From a virus, in the IMG/VR virus record IMGVR_UViG_3300033571_005398, positions 1-64,000 of that record: 64,000 bases of DNA. One strand, written 5' to 3'. Below, one piece after another: positions 38,943-48,393 of this stretch (position 1 is the stretch's first letter; every line of letters starts with the position of its first letter). The notes below the pieces were generated by a model. The model was not told the DNA's origin. It searched no databases and was given only the letters and a program-made list of their open reading frames with translations. A program made the translations under genes and the position numbers.

Positions 38943-40850
38943 CTAGAGGGTAACAACGACTGTGTAAGTAGTCGTAGACGACCCGTCCGCGGAAACGCTG
39001 GTAACTACAAGGTTGTACGTTGCCCCAGACACCGCTACCGGCCGCGTTGCTCCCGAACTAGTGAGGACGTTGCCGACCGCAATGCTGGAGTTGAAACCGC
39101 TTGTTGGCGTTACCAGCAAGGTGGTCGCACCCGTTGCAGTTGCGGTGTAGCTGGTGGTTGTTCCGCTAAACGAGGGGCTCAGAGTAATTGCGGTTGTTCC
39201 GTTAAAGATTGTCAATCCAGACAACGTAGAAACGGGGCTCGCAACGTTAAAGGTAACCTTTGCTGCGTCAGCTCCCCGCAGCACAAAGATTTCATTTACG
39301 GCTCCAGTTAGAGTGGCTGGGATTTCTGCCCCACCAGTACGGTAAAGCTTGTTTACTTTAACGGTCTCTACTCCGGGGACATACTGCAAAAATAGTTCTA
39401 TGTTTTGAGGAGACAACGCCATGTTGAACTCCATTTGATTGTATGAATAATACGTATTTAAGAACTGGCGCATAGAAAGCTCCACCTGACTACCGTCAAA
39501 TCCGGGCGCCAATTTGTACACTACGTTTAAATACACATCAGTGTACAGCGGGGGTGAGACGGTAACGTTTGCACCAATGAGCTTCTTTGTTTCCAGCTCG
39601 TTCTGTACAGCAGTCTGTAGCGTTGTCCATGCAGGGGTTACTGCGGTATTTGTCGAGTTTTTTCCGGGATAAACATCGGTCAGCGAAACCAACGTGCCAT
39701 CGCGGCGAGGAGCAATGTACACGGTTACGTTGTTCCAGATGCTGGCGGAACTATTGGATTTTCCAACGCCATCAACTTGAAGCGCTAGGCCGTTGTAGTC
39801 TTCTAATGTAATTGCTCGGTTTGTGCTGGAGTACGCTTGCGGAGCCGCTTGCCTAACTGACTCTAGAGATTCGGGCTCAACTCCGCCCGTAGCGATTGTA
39901 TTAGAAATTTGTAGAGCTGCTCTTACAGCGTTAAGCTGTGTGCTGTTAAAGCCGGGAATGTACTCAAATTCTTTAAGCGTGTTTTCTCCAACATTACCCA
40001 AAGAACCGCCACCAACAACATACTGCGCCTTTATTGCTGCGTACGTATTAGGGATAGCTCCTGATACACCGTCTCCAAATTGGACATACGTGTTTCCCGC
40101 TCCATCAGTAGCCGTTTGATACACGGAGTCAACCGGGCCGTAGTCTGCAAGGTGGAGCGTCTGCTCCCACTCACCGTACGAGTCACCCACCTGAACAAAT
40201 ATCTTAATACTTCCATCGACAACTTGGTTCTCTGCAAGTTTAAAGACTTGGTTGGCTGTTCCGTCCGAAGTGCCGAGTATTTCTCCGGCAACATCTTGCG
40301 CATTAGCCGCGGGGTAAACTGACGTTACGTTATACCCGTGTTGTGCGGTAACTGACACGGTTGCCGGTACAGGGCTCCCAGTAAGTATGGCTGGTTGGGT
40401 GGTGGTAAACCTAATCTGCCGGATGACGTCTCCGTCAGTCACTGAGCCAACTACTTGCGTACCAACAGGAAGGGTAGAAAGTCCAGAAGTAAGTGTCGCG
40501 TTGCTAAACGTCAGCGTAGTAGTCGCTGCGCGATAACCCCCGGGAGTGTACCCGTATGACTTGGCAAGGTTGAACACGCTGTCGCGCTGTGTTGCTGTTC
40601 TTAGTAGCGTTTCGTTAGCAATTCTATCGACATAGTAGTTCATTACGTCGCCCATGTACGCAAAGGCCTCAATCAGAGCTACCCCAAAGTCAGAGGTGTC
40701 ATTTCCGTACCATTTGGAGTCATTTCCCGTATTTATGCGGTCTTTTACCTGCGCAATAAGGGCCTCCCTAAGGGAGTAAAAGTCTCTGTTTGTGTAATCA
40801 ATAGAAAGGGGAACTGGGTTTGTCCCCGTAGTTGTTGGGTCAGTAGTCAT
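38943..40850 (-). CDS. Baseplate J-like protein with C-terminal Ig-like domain (635 aa)
   Basis: Typical gpJ family start (PLSIDYTNRDFYSLREALIAQV), central QTLHLADYGPVDSVYQ region and later SMRQFLNTYYSYNQMEFNMALSP. After about residue 540 comes a cadherin-like beta sandwich (LSGLTIFNGTTAITLSPSF...TYTVVVTL), an addition often found in actinobacteriophage J proteins. Forms the baseplate wedge. It overlaps the gp25-like gene by 4 bases. Confidence 0.85.
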   Translation of the reverse strand: MTTDPTTTGTNPVPLSIDYTNRDFYSLREALIAQVKDRINTGNDSKWYGNDTSDFGVALIEAFAYMGDVMNYYVDRIANETLLRTATQRDSVFNLAKSYGYTPGGYRAATTTLTFSNATLTSGLSTLPVGTQVVGSVTDGDVIRQIRFTTTQPAILTGSPVPATVSVTAQHGYNVTSVYPAANAQDVAGEILGTSDGTANQVFKLAENQVVDGSIKIFVQVGDSYGEWEQTLHLADYGPVDSVYQTATDGAGNTYVQFGDGVSGAIPNTYAAIKAQYVVGGGSLGNVGENTLKEFEYIPGFNSTQLNAVRAALQISNTIATGGVEPESLESVRQAAPQAYSSTNRAITLEDYNGLALQVDGVGKSNSSASIWNNVTVYIAPRRDGTLVSLTDVYPGKNSTNTAVTPAWTTLQTAVQNELETKKLIGANVTVSPPLYTDVYLNVVYKLAPGFDGSQVELSMRQFLNTYYSYNQMEFNMALSPQNIELFLQYVPGVETVKVNKLYRTGGAEIPATLTGAVNEIFVLRGADAAKVTFNVASPVSTLSGLTIFNGTTAITLSPSFSGTTTSYTATATGATTLLVTPTSGFNSSIAVGNVLTSSGATRPVAVSGATYNLVVTSVSADGSSTTTYTVVVTL

Positions 40851-41266
40851 CGGCTTGCCTCAGTTAGTAGTGTGTTTTTAGAAATGGTTGCAATGCCAAC
40901 TTCGGTTGACACGCCGTCTTGATTGGGAAGTGTGTACTCAATCTCAGCAGAAACAATGTTTGTGTAAGGGTCAACCTCAGTGGTTATGTTTGTCCACGTT
41001 AGGGTTGGAAATGCAATATTGAACATAGACGACACCTCCTCCATGATGGTTTCCTCCATGACAGAGGCGGTGTCCCACTCGGACAAGGGAATGTTAGTAC
41101 CAAAATCGGAGTGCATTACACGCTCTCCAATGGCAGTCCCAATTGCTCCGCGTACCCTGTCTCCCCAAATTTCTGTTTGTTCTGTGGTGGTTTTTACTGC
41201 ACCGTTTGCTCCAAAAGAAAAGGGCAACTTAATAGCCGTTTCTGAGATTTTGTTCGGGGCGGTCAT
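40847..41266 (-). CDS. gp25/gpW-like baseplate wedge protein (139 aa)
   Basis: Matches GPW/gp25 folds: LPFSFGANGAVKTTTEQTEIWGDRVRGAIG, then GERVMHSDFGTNIPLSEWD. It triggers sheath assembly at the baseplate. Start 41266 is in an ATGA overlap; an earlier in-frame ATG lies within the hub gene. Confidence 0.85.
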   Translation of the reverse strand: MTAPNKISETAIKLPFSFGANGAVKTTTEQTEIWGDRVRGAIGTAIGERVMHSDFGTNIPLSEWDTASVMEETIMEEVSSMFNIAFPTLTWTNITTEVDPYTNIVSAEIEYTLPNQDGVSTEVGIATISKNTLLTEASR

Positions 41267-42558
41267 GTCGTGGCCTTCCATCGAGTGGGTGTTTGGTTAA
41301 ACCCTTGTTGAGAGCTAACCGTTGGCGGTACCGTTTGAATTAACCTTGTTGTTATGTTTTGCGCAGATTGTGCAAGAGAGCTTGGTCGAGAAACTAGTTC
41401 TGGAATATTCAAAATACTAGTAAATAGATTTTGAGTTCCACGAAATGCTGTTTTTTCATTTTGCCCAGTACCGTCTGTGACTACAGTCATAGTGATGTTG
41501 TAGTCTCCAAACTTTTGAAAAATATGGGTAACGTCTTTTACGAGCCAATACCCGTCCGTCTTCTCTCCGGTGCCAAGTATTTGCACTGTACCGTACGGAT
41601 GTATCCGAGGGTCTCCTTGACATTTTACCTTGGCTGGGAGTTTAAAGCGACCCATTTGCGCGGCGCCTTTAGACATTTGTACGGAGTCTGTATAGCTGGA
41701 AACAACTTGGTCTGTACGATACTCAGAAAACAAAACGTCATTAGCGGTAGTTCGTAGGCTATCTCCCACGTCTTTTGGCGATGCGGTCGATGTGTTGGCC
41801 CGTCCTGTTAAAGGGTCCACCCCACCAACTGTTTTTTCAGAACGTCGAGTTACCCCTTGCTCAATTAAGTCGCCTTTAATAACTTCAAAGGAATCCAACG
41901 TACGGTCGTGTAGCTGGCCTCGATATTGGCTTGGCGTATTTCCTGCATAGAGAAGAGGAACTTGGGTAATTTTTTGATTAATATACGAATCTAAATCTCT
42001 AAAGTACAACGTGGTGTTGTGCATGACCACGGCAAACCCAATTCTTTTTGCCTGCTCTTGAATCCATTCCCAATAAGAATGCCCCGCCATTGTTAGCTGC
42101 GGAAACCTTCGAGGATGTTGGTCACCAACAAAGGCTAACCCGTGTTGTTTAGCAATAGTTTCGACAGCTTCGGGAATAGTTGAATCAGAAAAAACTCTAT
42201 TTGCACGTTCTTTTAGGGGGAAGGATGCCCCAATACACTGAACTTCCATGGTCTGCTCACGTTGAGATTGCGCAACAAGCTTGGATACTGAAGAAACATA
42301 GCCATACCATGTGGCGCTATTATTTTCTTGCGCCCATGAAAATTGAACAGGAAGACCAGTCGGTATTTCGTCAAACCATACTTTGCCTGTGATAGGGAAG
42401 CTGATTATCAAAATGTCGTGGTGGTTCTGTACTTGCCGAAGCTCTACTTTGCGGGGGGTTCGCTTTAACGAAGGCATCGTGGGGAACGACAACTTAAAGC
42501 TTGTATTTCTACGAGCTTTAAACGCCGGGTTATTCCGGTGAGCAGGGTCATTCAACAC
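41263..42558 (-). CDS. Baseplate hub protein, gpD-like (431 aa)
   Basis: Resembles phage late control D / gp27-type hub proteins: an N-terminal beta domain (VELRQVQNHHDILIISF), WIQEQAKRIGFAVVMHNTTLYF and a second barrel with KGDLIEQGVTRRSEK. It forms the trimeric hub to which the spike binds. A long Gln/Thr-rich tail ends the protein. It overlaps the LysM gene by 11 bases. Confidence 0.78.
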   Translation of the reverse strand: MLNDPAHRNNPAFKARRNTSFKLSFPTMPSLKRTPRKVELRQVQNHHDILIISFPITGKVWFDEIPTGLPVQFSWAQENNSATWYGYVSSVSKLVAQSQREQTMEVQCIGASFPLKERANRVFSDSTIPEAVETIAKQHGLAFVGDQHPRRFPQLTMAGHSYWEWIQEQAKRIGFAVVMHNTTLYFRDLDSYINQKITQVPLLYAGNTPSQYRGQLHDRTLDSFEVIKGDLIEQGVTRRSEKTVGGVDPLTGRANTSTASPKDVGDSLRTTANDVLFSEYRTDQVVSSYTDSVQMSKGAAQMGRFKLPAKVKCQGDPRIHPYGTVQILGTGEKTDGYWLVKDVTHIFQKFGDYNITMTVVTDGTGQNEKTAFRGTQNLFTSILNIPELVSRPSSLAQSAQNITTRLIQTVPPTVSSQQGFNQTPTRWKATT

Positions 42559-42826
42559 TAGGAATCCTCAAAACTGTTCCAACAGGAATATCGAATGGGT
42601 TAAGAATCTCGGGGTTGTAGTCCATAACTTTCCACCATGCACCTGCTGTATTGAGAAATTTTTTGCATACTAAATCAATTCGGTCAGACTCTTGCCAAAC
42701 GTATAGAAAGTATTGGGCTTTACCTGAGGGGAAGTTTCTAAATACGGTGACGTCGTAGTCCTGTTTTCTTTGGTTAAACGCCTTAAACAGAACTCCCGTA
42801 GCATACCTGCTGTCTGTAAATATCAT
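42548..42826 (-). CDS. LysM-type tail protein (gpX-like, 92 aa)
   Basis: The C-terminal 45 residues form one LysM-like unit (DRIDLVCKKFLNTAGAWWKV...NPFDIPVGTVLRIP). In P2-like tails gpX and T4 gp53 carry such a module and connect hub and wedge. The N-terminal half is beta-rich (TVFRNFPSGKAQYFLYVW). Confidence 0.78.
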   Translation of the reverse strand: MIFTDSRYATGVLFKAFNQRKQDYDVTVFRNFPSGKAQYFLYVWQESDRIDLVCKKFLNTAGAWWKVMDYNPEILNPFDIPVGTVLRIPSVE

Positions 42827-42832
42827 AGTTAT

Positions 42833-43981
42833 CTAAATTCCTGCATAGTCTGGAATACGGTTAAAGTTTAGGCTAAGTGTAGAAAACACAGGAACCATCT
42901 TTTCATTGAAAATAACGTGCTTTACACTAAAAGCATTAATATACCCAAGATACTTTAGTCCTTTTCCAAGATTTAGAGTCACTGGTCGGCCACTGAGCCA
43001 ACCAACATCTGCCGTTCGGCCGCGGTACTTGGTTTCTATTTTGTAGCCAATAACCGTAGAAAGCAGAAACTCTACATCGTACATTGTGCCTTTTTTATAT
43101 ATTTCAAGTTGTTCAGTAGGGCTGGGAAATCTGGGCGCATACAAATTGTTGCGGTCGGGTACACTCGCTTTAATTCTTCCTTTTTCGTCGTAATACTTCA
43201 TGTCCGCTACACGATTCAACACAATGTCTAGCGCAAGCGTACTCTGGCTGACTTGCGCACCAATAAGGTTAAACTTTTCTTGACCAGACATCTCCAAAGC
43301 AGCGTCTGTGTTTGGCGCGCCAGAGTACACCATGTCAATGCTGGTTGGGTTGTAGTGAAATTGAAATCCGTACTTTTCCCACTCTTTAGGCGAATATGGG
43401 CTTCCCTCAACGGGCGTCACGGCGTCTAGCCCCATGCCCGTATCCTTGGGCATAAACAGGGTAATCATTCCTTTATTGGTCCCTGCTCTTGACCAGAGTT
43501 CTTCAGAAGAAGCTATTGTCACTGGGCTGTCTTTAATCGAACCCTTAGCGTTGGGAGTCAATGCTTGATGAAAAGACTGTCGTTTACTGAAGTACGCATC
43601 CCGTACACACCCAATATTGTACGAAAACTTCTTGTCGTCGTAGTTCAAAACAACGGGTGCGGGGGCCGGAGCCGAGTCACCACCACCACCACCACCCGCG
43701 GCGGCAACCCGCTGGTTATACAGCTCGGTCAACGCTGGTCCGGCGGCGTTCAAGGCCGCGCCAGCAGCGTTCCACTTTTTCTTCCAAGCCTCAATGTCGG
43801 CTCCGGTCCCGGCGACGCCGATGCCGTTAAAGTACGTGCCGCCTCGACCAACGGCGGTTCCGTCGGGGCGAAACCCTGTGCCTTTAGCGGGGTCGTATTT
43901 GGGCGGCGGCGGTTTGCCCGTATTCATTCGATAATTGACGAATGTCAGTCTTGGGTTTTCCCACGGTTTTAAAAATACCAT
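42833..43981 (-). CDS. Tail baseplate/tube-initiator-like protein (382 aa)
   Basis: Contains FQFHYNPTSIDMVYSGAPN, a form of the NP-x-x-I signature of tail proteins between tape measure and hub, then TLALDIVLNRVADMKYYD. The N terminus has a Gly/Pro/Ala-rich linker with polyGly. Probably tube initiator or baseplate-hub connector. It ends eight bases upstream of the LysM gene and its start overlaps the tape measure stop. Confidence 0.6.
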   Translation of the reverse strand: MVFLKPWENPRLTFVNYRMNTGKPPPPKYDPAKGTGFRPDGTAVGRGGTYFNGIGVAGTGADIEAWKKKWNAAGAALNAAGPALTELYNQRVAAAGGGGGGDSAPAPAPVVLNYDDKKFSYNIGCVRDAYFSKRQSFHQALTPNAKGSIKDSPVTIASSEELWSRAGTNKGMITLFMPKDTGMGLDAVTPVEGSPYSPKEWEKYGFQFHYNPTSIDMVYSGAPNTDAALEMSGQEKFNLIGAQVSQSTLALDIVLNRVADMKYYDEKGRIKASVPDRNNLYAPRFPSPTEQLEIYKKGTMYDVEFLLSTVIGYKIETKYRGRTADVGWLSGRPVTLNLGKGLKYLGYINAFSVKHVIFNEKMVPVFSTLSLNFNRIPDYAGI

Positions 43982-46683
43982 TATGAACTTCCCATCTGAC
44001 TAAACATGTCATCTTGGTCAATGTATTCTTTAACCATCTTTGCCAATCGTTTGGCCTCTGCTTCAGAGGCTTGTTGAACAGTAACGTTAATTGTGACGTT
44101 GTTCCCGCCGCTTCCGCCAAGCTTTCCGCTTTGGAGAGCTTTGCGCCATGTGTCTGCCTGTTGTGAGGTAAGGATGGCCTCACCAGCGTGCACGTTGACG
44201 GGGCCGTCTTGGGCGACATAAGAGTCTCCCTGCTTGGCTCGAGGTGCTCCGGGCAGGTAGATTCCCATGCGGTTGTTGCTCACAAGGTTTTGCTGACTAT
44301 TTCCTACCATGAGGTTGTTGCCACCAGCCGAGCCACCGGGAGCAGCGCCTCTTGCCATTCCACCATTAGCGCCAGATATTCCGCCGACTCGTTCAGCACC
44401 CACCTTGGCTCGAGAGTCAATCAGCGAGTTTAAGTCCTTGGCTACTGCGCCTCCACCGGAAACAAACCCCTTGCTGCCCTCAGCGCCACTCATGCTACTT
44501 GGAGCACCGCCACTAATAACCTTCAAGGGGTCAATCTTTGCGCCCTTTTCGTCGTGCATACCAAAGTGAAGGTGTGCGCCTGTAGACACTCCAGTGTTTC
44601 CTACGTAACCTATCAACTGGCCTTGACGAACTTTTGCGCCTACACCAATAGCAAAGCGGGACTGGTGAGCATAAAAGGTGATGTAACCATTGGGGTGTTT
44701 AATCTCAATGTACTTACCGTATGCGCCCTTGTCCCCCGCGACAGTTACAACACCCTCGGCTGACGCACCGATGGCCGCGCCCTCAGCAGCGCCAATGTCA
44801 ATTCCATCGTGGAAACTGCTAGCCCCCGGAGCCGGAGGAGTCCTCGGCCCAAACCCGCTAGAGATGTTGCCATTAACAGGCATAATAAAGCTCAGCTTGT
44901 TTCCAGCACCACTGCCTGTGGGTTGACTGCCACTAATGGTGCTGTTAGTTCCACCTGTACCAAACATGCCGCCGATTGTACCGCCGAGCCAGCTACCTAC
45001 GTAGCTGCCTGCCATACCACCAAGAACAGTACCCACAGGACCAAGAAACGTGCCGAGCGCACCGCCGAGTACTGCACCGGCAGTTCCGCCGATAGTTGAG
45101 CCCATATCAGTGCTGAACTGCTTGGTTCCCCAGCCGTGTCCGTTTGCGATGTCGTCAGCAAGCGTCAAGCCTCCAATGACAGCGCCAGCAATTCCCATGC
45201 CCTTACCGAGCTGGCCCGCTGTTTTAAGGACTTGACGACCCGCTCCAAGTTTAGGCGCACCATCTTTAGGTGTTTGGTCGGCCGGAGCCAAGTACTTAGA
45301 GTTACTAGCTCCGGTACGCGGGTCAGCGGCAAACTGGCCGGTTTTATCGTTTCGAAATCTACCGGGGCTTACCTCGGTGTAACCCGGAGGAAGCTTGTTG
45401 CTGCCACGTCGGCCTCCACCCCCACCGCCACCACCGCGGCGGCCACCGCCACCGCCACCGAATCCGCCGCCCATAGCGGTACCAACAGCTGTGGATAGAA
45501 CATCACCGCCTGCGCTAAGCATGGCCATTTTTCCAAAGACATCTCCTGCGCCAGCTTGGTTGCCCTGCATAAAGGATAGTGTGGCTTTTGCAAGGCCCTC
45601 AACCCCCGCAGCAGCTTCACCGGCTGTCTTGCTAAGACTTTCTAAATGCGGAAGGATGTCTTGAATTGCTTTGGTGTAGTTTTCTTGGGCAACAGCCATT
45701 GCTTGTGTATCATACGTATTGCTTTTGTAGCCCATAGTTGCGGGGTTTAACCCAGAAGTTTTGGCCAAATCAGCCATAGCCGCATCGTCAGACAAGTCCA
45801 TGGTTTTGCCCTGAGCCTTGGCAATCATGAACTGTTTGAACATTTGCTGTTGGTCATCCGACAGGCCCATGCCTGACAAAGATGCCCCAAGGTTTCCTCT
45901 GCGGAATGAGTCGTTTACATCTTCTACAGAGAAGGCGCCCCTACCAGCAGTAAGTCGGTTTGAAATCTCATTAAAGATTTGCGCCTGACCCTTTTCTTTA
46001 CCAGTAGATACATCTGATGTATAAATACCAAGGTTATTAAGCAAAGACCTAGATGTAGCGCCACTGGTAAGGCCTTCAATGGCCGCCATTGAACGTTCGT
46101 TGCTCATGTTCAAGTACTTGGCCGAGTTGCTAACTCCGCGAACAGTTTGCATATACGTCGAGTTAGGGTTGGCATTGTAGTTCATGCCTCGAGAACCAAG
46201 GAACTCTGAAACCATGGCGTCATTGCCTTTGGCAGTCAACCCGCCTGACATTGCAGAAAGGGTTGAGGACTGCATGCCTCGCATTCCACTTCCGCCAATG
46301 CCCATTGAAATACCGGCATTATAGGACGAGGTGGCCCTGTTCATGGTTGCCTGAACGTCAGGCATTCCCATAAACCGTCCTTGGTAAACTCCTACACCTG
46401 CGGCAATACCGGCTGAGAGTAGCCCCGGGAGGAGGCTTCCCATGCCGCCCATGCCGCCCATTCCAGAACCCCCGGAAGGCGGAGCGATGTTCGCAAAAGT
46501 GCCCCCGGGCATCATGGGCCCAGTGGAGCCTCCTCCGCCACCAATTTTTCCGCTACCGCCCATAGCCTTGTAGACAGCTTGAGCAAGCTCTTCATACTCT
46601 TTGACAAGCTTTTCTACCTTGACTGTCTGCTTGTCAATGGCCGCACTGGCCTTATTTAGCCCGTTAGTGACCTCATCCGCCAT
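43981..46683 (-). CDS. Tape measure protein with M23 peptidase domain (900 aa)
   Basis: N-terminal helix, Gly-rich low complexity (GGGGGGRRG), hydrophobic segments around 545-585, then an M23 metallopeptidase (about 605-715: SGFGPRTPPAP, HDGIDIG, AHLHFGMHDEKG) with zinc residues His, Asp and His. It sets tail length and probably cuts peptidoglycan during entry. Rather short for a myovirus tape measure. AAGGAT precedes the ATG. Confidence 0.85.
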   Translation of the reverse strand: MADEVTNGLNKASAAIDKQTVKVEKLVKEYEELAQAVYKAMGGSGKIGGGGGSTGPMMPGGTFANIAPPSGGSGMGGMGGMGSLLPGLLSAGIAAGVGVYQGRFMGMPDVQATMNRATSSYNAGISMGIGGSGMRGMQSSTLSAMSGGLTAKGNDAMVSEFLGSRGMNYNANPNSTYMQTVRGVSNSAKYLNMSNERSMAAIEGLTSGATSRSLLNNLGIYTSDVSTGKEKGQAQIFNEISNRLTAGRGAFSVEDVNDSFRRGNLGASLSGMGLSDDQQQMFKQFMIAKAQGKTMDLSDDAAMADLAKTSGLNPATMGYKSNTYDTQAMAVAQENYTKAIQDILPHLESLSKTAGEAAAGVEGLAKATLSFMQGNQAGAGDVFGKMAMLSAGGDVLSTAVGTAMGGGFGGGGGGRRGGGGGGGGRRGSNKLPPGYTEVSPGRFRNDKTGQFAADPRTGASNSKYLAPADQTPKDGAPKLGAGRQVLKTAGQLGKGMGIAGAVIGGLTLADDIANGHGWGTKQFSTDMGSTIGGTAGAVLGGALGTFLGPVGTVLGGMAGSYVGSWLGGTIGGMFGTGGTNSTISGSQPTGSGAGNKLSFIMPVNGNISSGFGPRTPPAPGASSFHDGIDIGAAEGAAIGASAEGVVTVAGDKGAYGKYIEIKHPNGYITFYAHQSRFAIGVGAKVRQGQLIGYVGNTGVSTGAHLHFGMHDEKGAKIDPLKVISGGAPSSMSGAEGSKGFVSGGGAVAKDLNSLIDSRAKVGAERVGGISGANGGMARGAAPGGSAGGNNLMVGNSQQNLVSNNRMGIYLPGAPRAKQGDSYVAQDGPVNVHAGEAILTSQQADTWRKALQSGKLGGSGGNNVTINVTVQQASEAEAKRLAKMVKEYIDQDDMFSQMGSS

Positions 46684-46697
46684 GTGCGTACTTATCC

Positions 46698-46838
46698 TTA
46701 ACTATGTTTGGCAATGTCTAACCACGTTTTACGTTCGCGGAATGACAGGTTCTGAATTTCTGTGAGAGTCCACCCGGTAAAGGCCCGAGTAAGGGCTACC
46801 CATTCCGTAAGTATTTCTCCGTAAGACTTATTACGAGA
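46698..46838 (-). CDS. Tail assembly chaperone, frameshifted C-terminal extension
   Basis: The frame that is +1 (equivalently -2) to the upstream chaperone gene stays open past that gene's stop for 46 codons and ends 14 bases before the tape measure start. It has no ATG, GTG or TTG of its own. The product segment WVALTRAFTGWTLTEIQNLS and RERKTWLDI fits the T part of G/GT-type chaperones. So it is probably made as a frameshift fusion near the CTCTCGTAATAA end of the upstream gene. The shift site is not proven. Confidence 0.65.
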   Translation of the reverse strand, partial: SRNKSYGEILTEWVALTRAFTGWTLTEIQNLSFRERKTWLDIAKHS

Positions 46839-47652
46839 GCTGAAACAAAGCTCCGATGCTAATCGGAACCACCACCTCGGACTCGCAGTCCGGGCACACT
46901 ACTGTGATGTCTTCGAACTTTGGGCCGGGGTTTCTTTCAGCAATCTCTTCACTGATTTTTCGACGGTCACGAATACCGATGCTCTGCACTTGTTCAGGGC
47001 TATACACCGGGGAACCGTTAATAGCAATTACCGTTCCTTTAAGAAGAATGGAGCTTAGTGCAGGGATGTTTGCATCCTCAAGCATGTTCATTTCTTTTTG
47101 AACAGCTCCGCTAGGAAGCAGAACGGTGTACGTGCTCTTCAATCCTTGTACCGTAAACTCGCGGTCTTCTTTGGGGTTAACCAAAATACGAGTTTTAATA
47201 TCCGCATTTAGGTCTACTTCAATGTCTTTGTACTCTGAGCATCCGCCACAGTACGCAGCCAGTTTTGCTGGGTTTCCAAAAGTTACCTTGTAGATTCCCA
47301 GCAAGAGAGCGTCTCGGTCACCCGAGAGGATGCCGTCCAACATGTTCTCGGTAGCGGGCTTGCCGCCAATAGACACCACGCCGCGGCTCAAGGCAATGTT
47401 GAGCATGCGTCCCAAGGTAGACGCCTTGGCCAACGCCTCTTCGTCGCGCCCGTTGAGCTCTCGAACTTCTGCGGTCTGGTAGACCTCCCCCTCTGTGGTG
47501 ATGTACCCACCGGGAAGGTCTACCAGAGTGTCCGAAGGAAGTTCAATAGTTACTTCTTGTGGCTCATCTTGTGTCGGGTCAGCAATTGCCTGCGCAACCA
47601 GCTCATTGGCCAGTGTTGGGTTGTCAGTTGCTTTTAAACTATTTGTATCCAT
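46831..47652 (-). CDS. T4 gp26/51-like tail assembly chaperone (273 aa)
   Basis: Matches the T4_baseplate/gp26-type family: VDLPGGYITTEGEVYQTAEVRELNGRDEEAL, LDGILSGDRDALLLGIYKVTFG; the middle and end carry YCGGC and CPDC, a zinc ribbon split by a long insert. In contractile phages the gene between tube and tape measure acts as the tail chaperone. It ends with tandem TAA codons, where a frameshift would extend it. Confidence 0.75.
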   Translation of the reverse strand: MDTNSLKATDNPTLANELVAQAIADPTQDEPQEVTIELPSDTLVDLPGGYITTEGEVYQTAEVRELNGRDEEALAKASTLGRMLNIALSRGVVSIGGKPATENMLDGILSGDRDALLLGIYKVTFGNPAKLAAYCGGCSEYKDIEVDLNADIKTRILVNPKEDREFTVQGLKSTYTVLLPSGAVQKEMNMLEDANIPALSSILLKGTVIAINGSPVYSPEQVQSIGIRDRRKISEEIAERNPGPKFEDITVVCPDCESEVVVPISIGALFQLS

Positions 47653-47676
47653 TATTTAGTCCTTTTGGTTTAGGTG

Positions 47677-48375
47677 TTAGCCGATTGTTGTGCGCTGGAG
47701 CTGGGTCGCCCGGGCGCGGGGGTTAGCCTTCGCGCGAGTTGTGGCTACCCGGGTTACTGCGGCTGACGAGTTAGTGTCAAAGTCAGGTGCCGAGGTGTTG
47801 AAGTCCGGAGCCCAGTTGACATCAAAGCCCTCGTGAACCAGAGTCATCTGCTCCACGTAGATGGCGTTGTCACCCGCGTTAAGGTCAGAGTACGCAACGG
47901 AGGTAATCCATGCGTTGTAAACCTGAAAACGAAGGGCAACGTGGTCGCCGTAGGGCGTAGCTGTCGGGTCTCCGGGGTTAGCCCCCGCAATGGGGTGACT
48001 AAGAACCTGAATCTCGAGGTCAGCGCGGAAGTCCGTGATGAGGTCGGTGCTTCCACCAGCCTGTACCGTACGGAACAACTTACGCATCCATTCCCAGTTC
48101 TGGTTTGAACCAAGAATTACACCACGCTGCAAGCTAATTGGTGAGAACGTGGTCTGTCCCGGAATCTGGTGAACCGTCGTGTTGTACCCACCTTCACGGT
48201 AGGGGATGCTGTCAGTGGTTACTGACAGACCAGAGATTGAGGTAAACCCAATCGGCACTGCTCCACCGTACAAGTTCAGTTGGTTGGAGTTGTGCGGTTT
48301 GAAGCTGACGAGGAACCGAAAGTTCCTAATCGGGTCGGTCGCAAGATTTGACCGGTTGTTAATAATGGTTGCCAT
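47677..48375 (-). CDS. Tail tube protein (232 aa)
   Basis: Resembles T4 gp19-type tube proteins: DPIRNFRFLVSF, GFTSISGLSVTTDSIPYREGG, QRGVILGSNQNWEWMRKLF. The last 35 residues are Arg/Ala/Thr-rich and probably disordered. It polymerises in the sheath. It follows the sheath gene by 18 bp. Confidence 0.88.
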   Translation of the reverse strand: MATIINNRSNLATDPIRNFRFLVSFKPHNSNQLNLYGGAVPIGFTSISGLSVTTDSIPYREGGYNTTVHQIPGQTTFSPISLQRGVILGSNQNWEWMRKLFRTVQAGGSTDLITDFRADLEIQVLSHPIAGANPGDPTATPYGDHVALRFQVYNAWITSVAYSDLNAGDNAIYVEQMTLVHEGFDVNWAPDFNTSAPDFDTNSSAAVTRVATTRAKANPRARATQLQRTTIG

Positions 48376-48393
48376 TATTTATTTCTCCTTCGG

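Noticed and set aside
43981-46683. M23 domain as an endolysin
   Set aside because: It is embedded in the tape measure between tail genes, so it serves entry rather than lysis.
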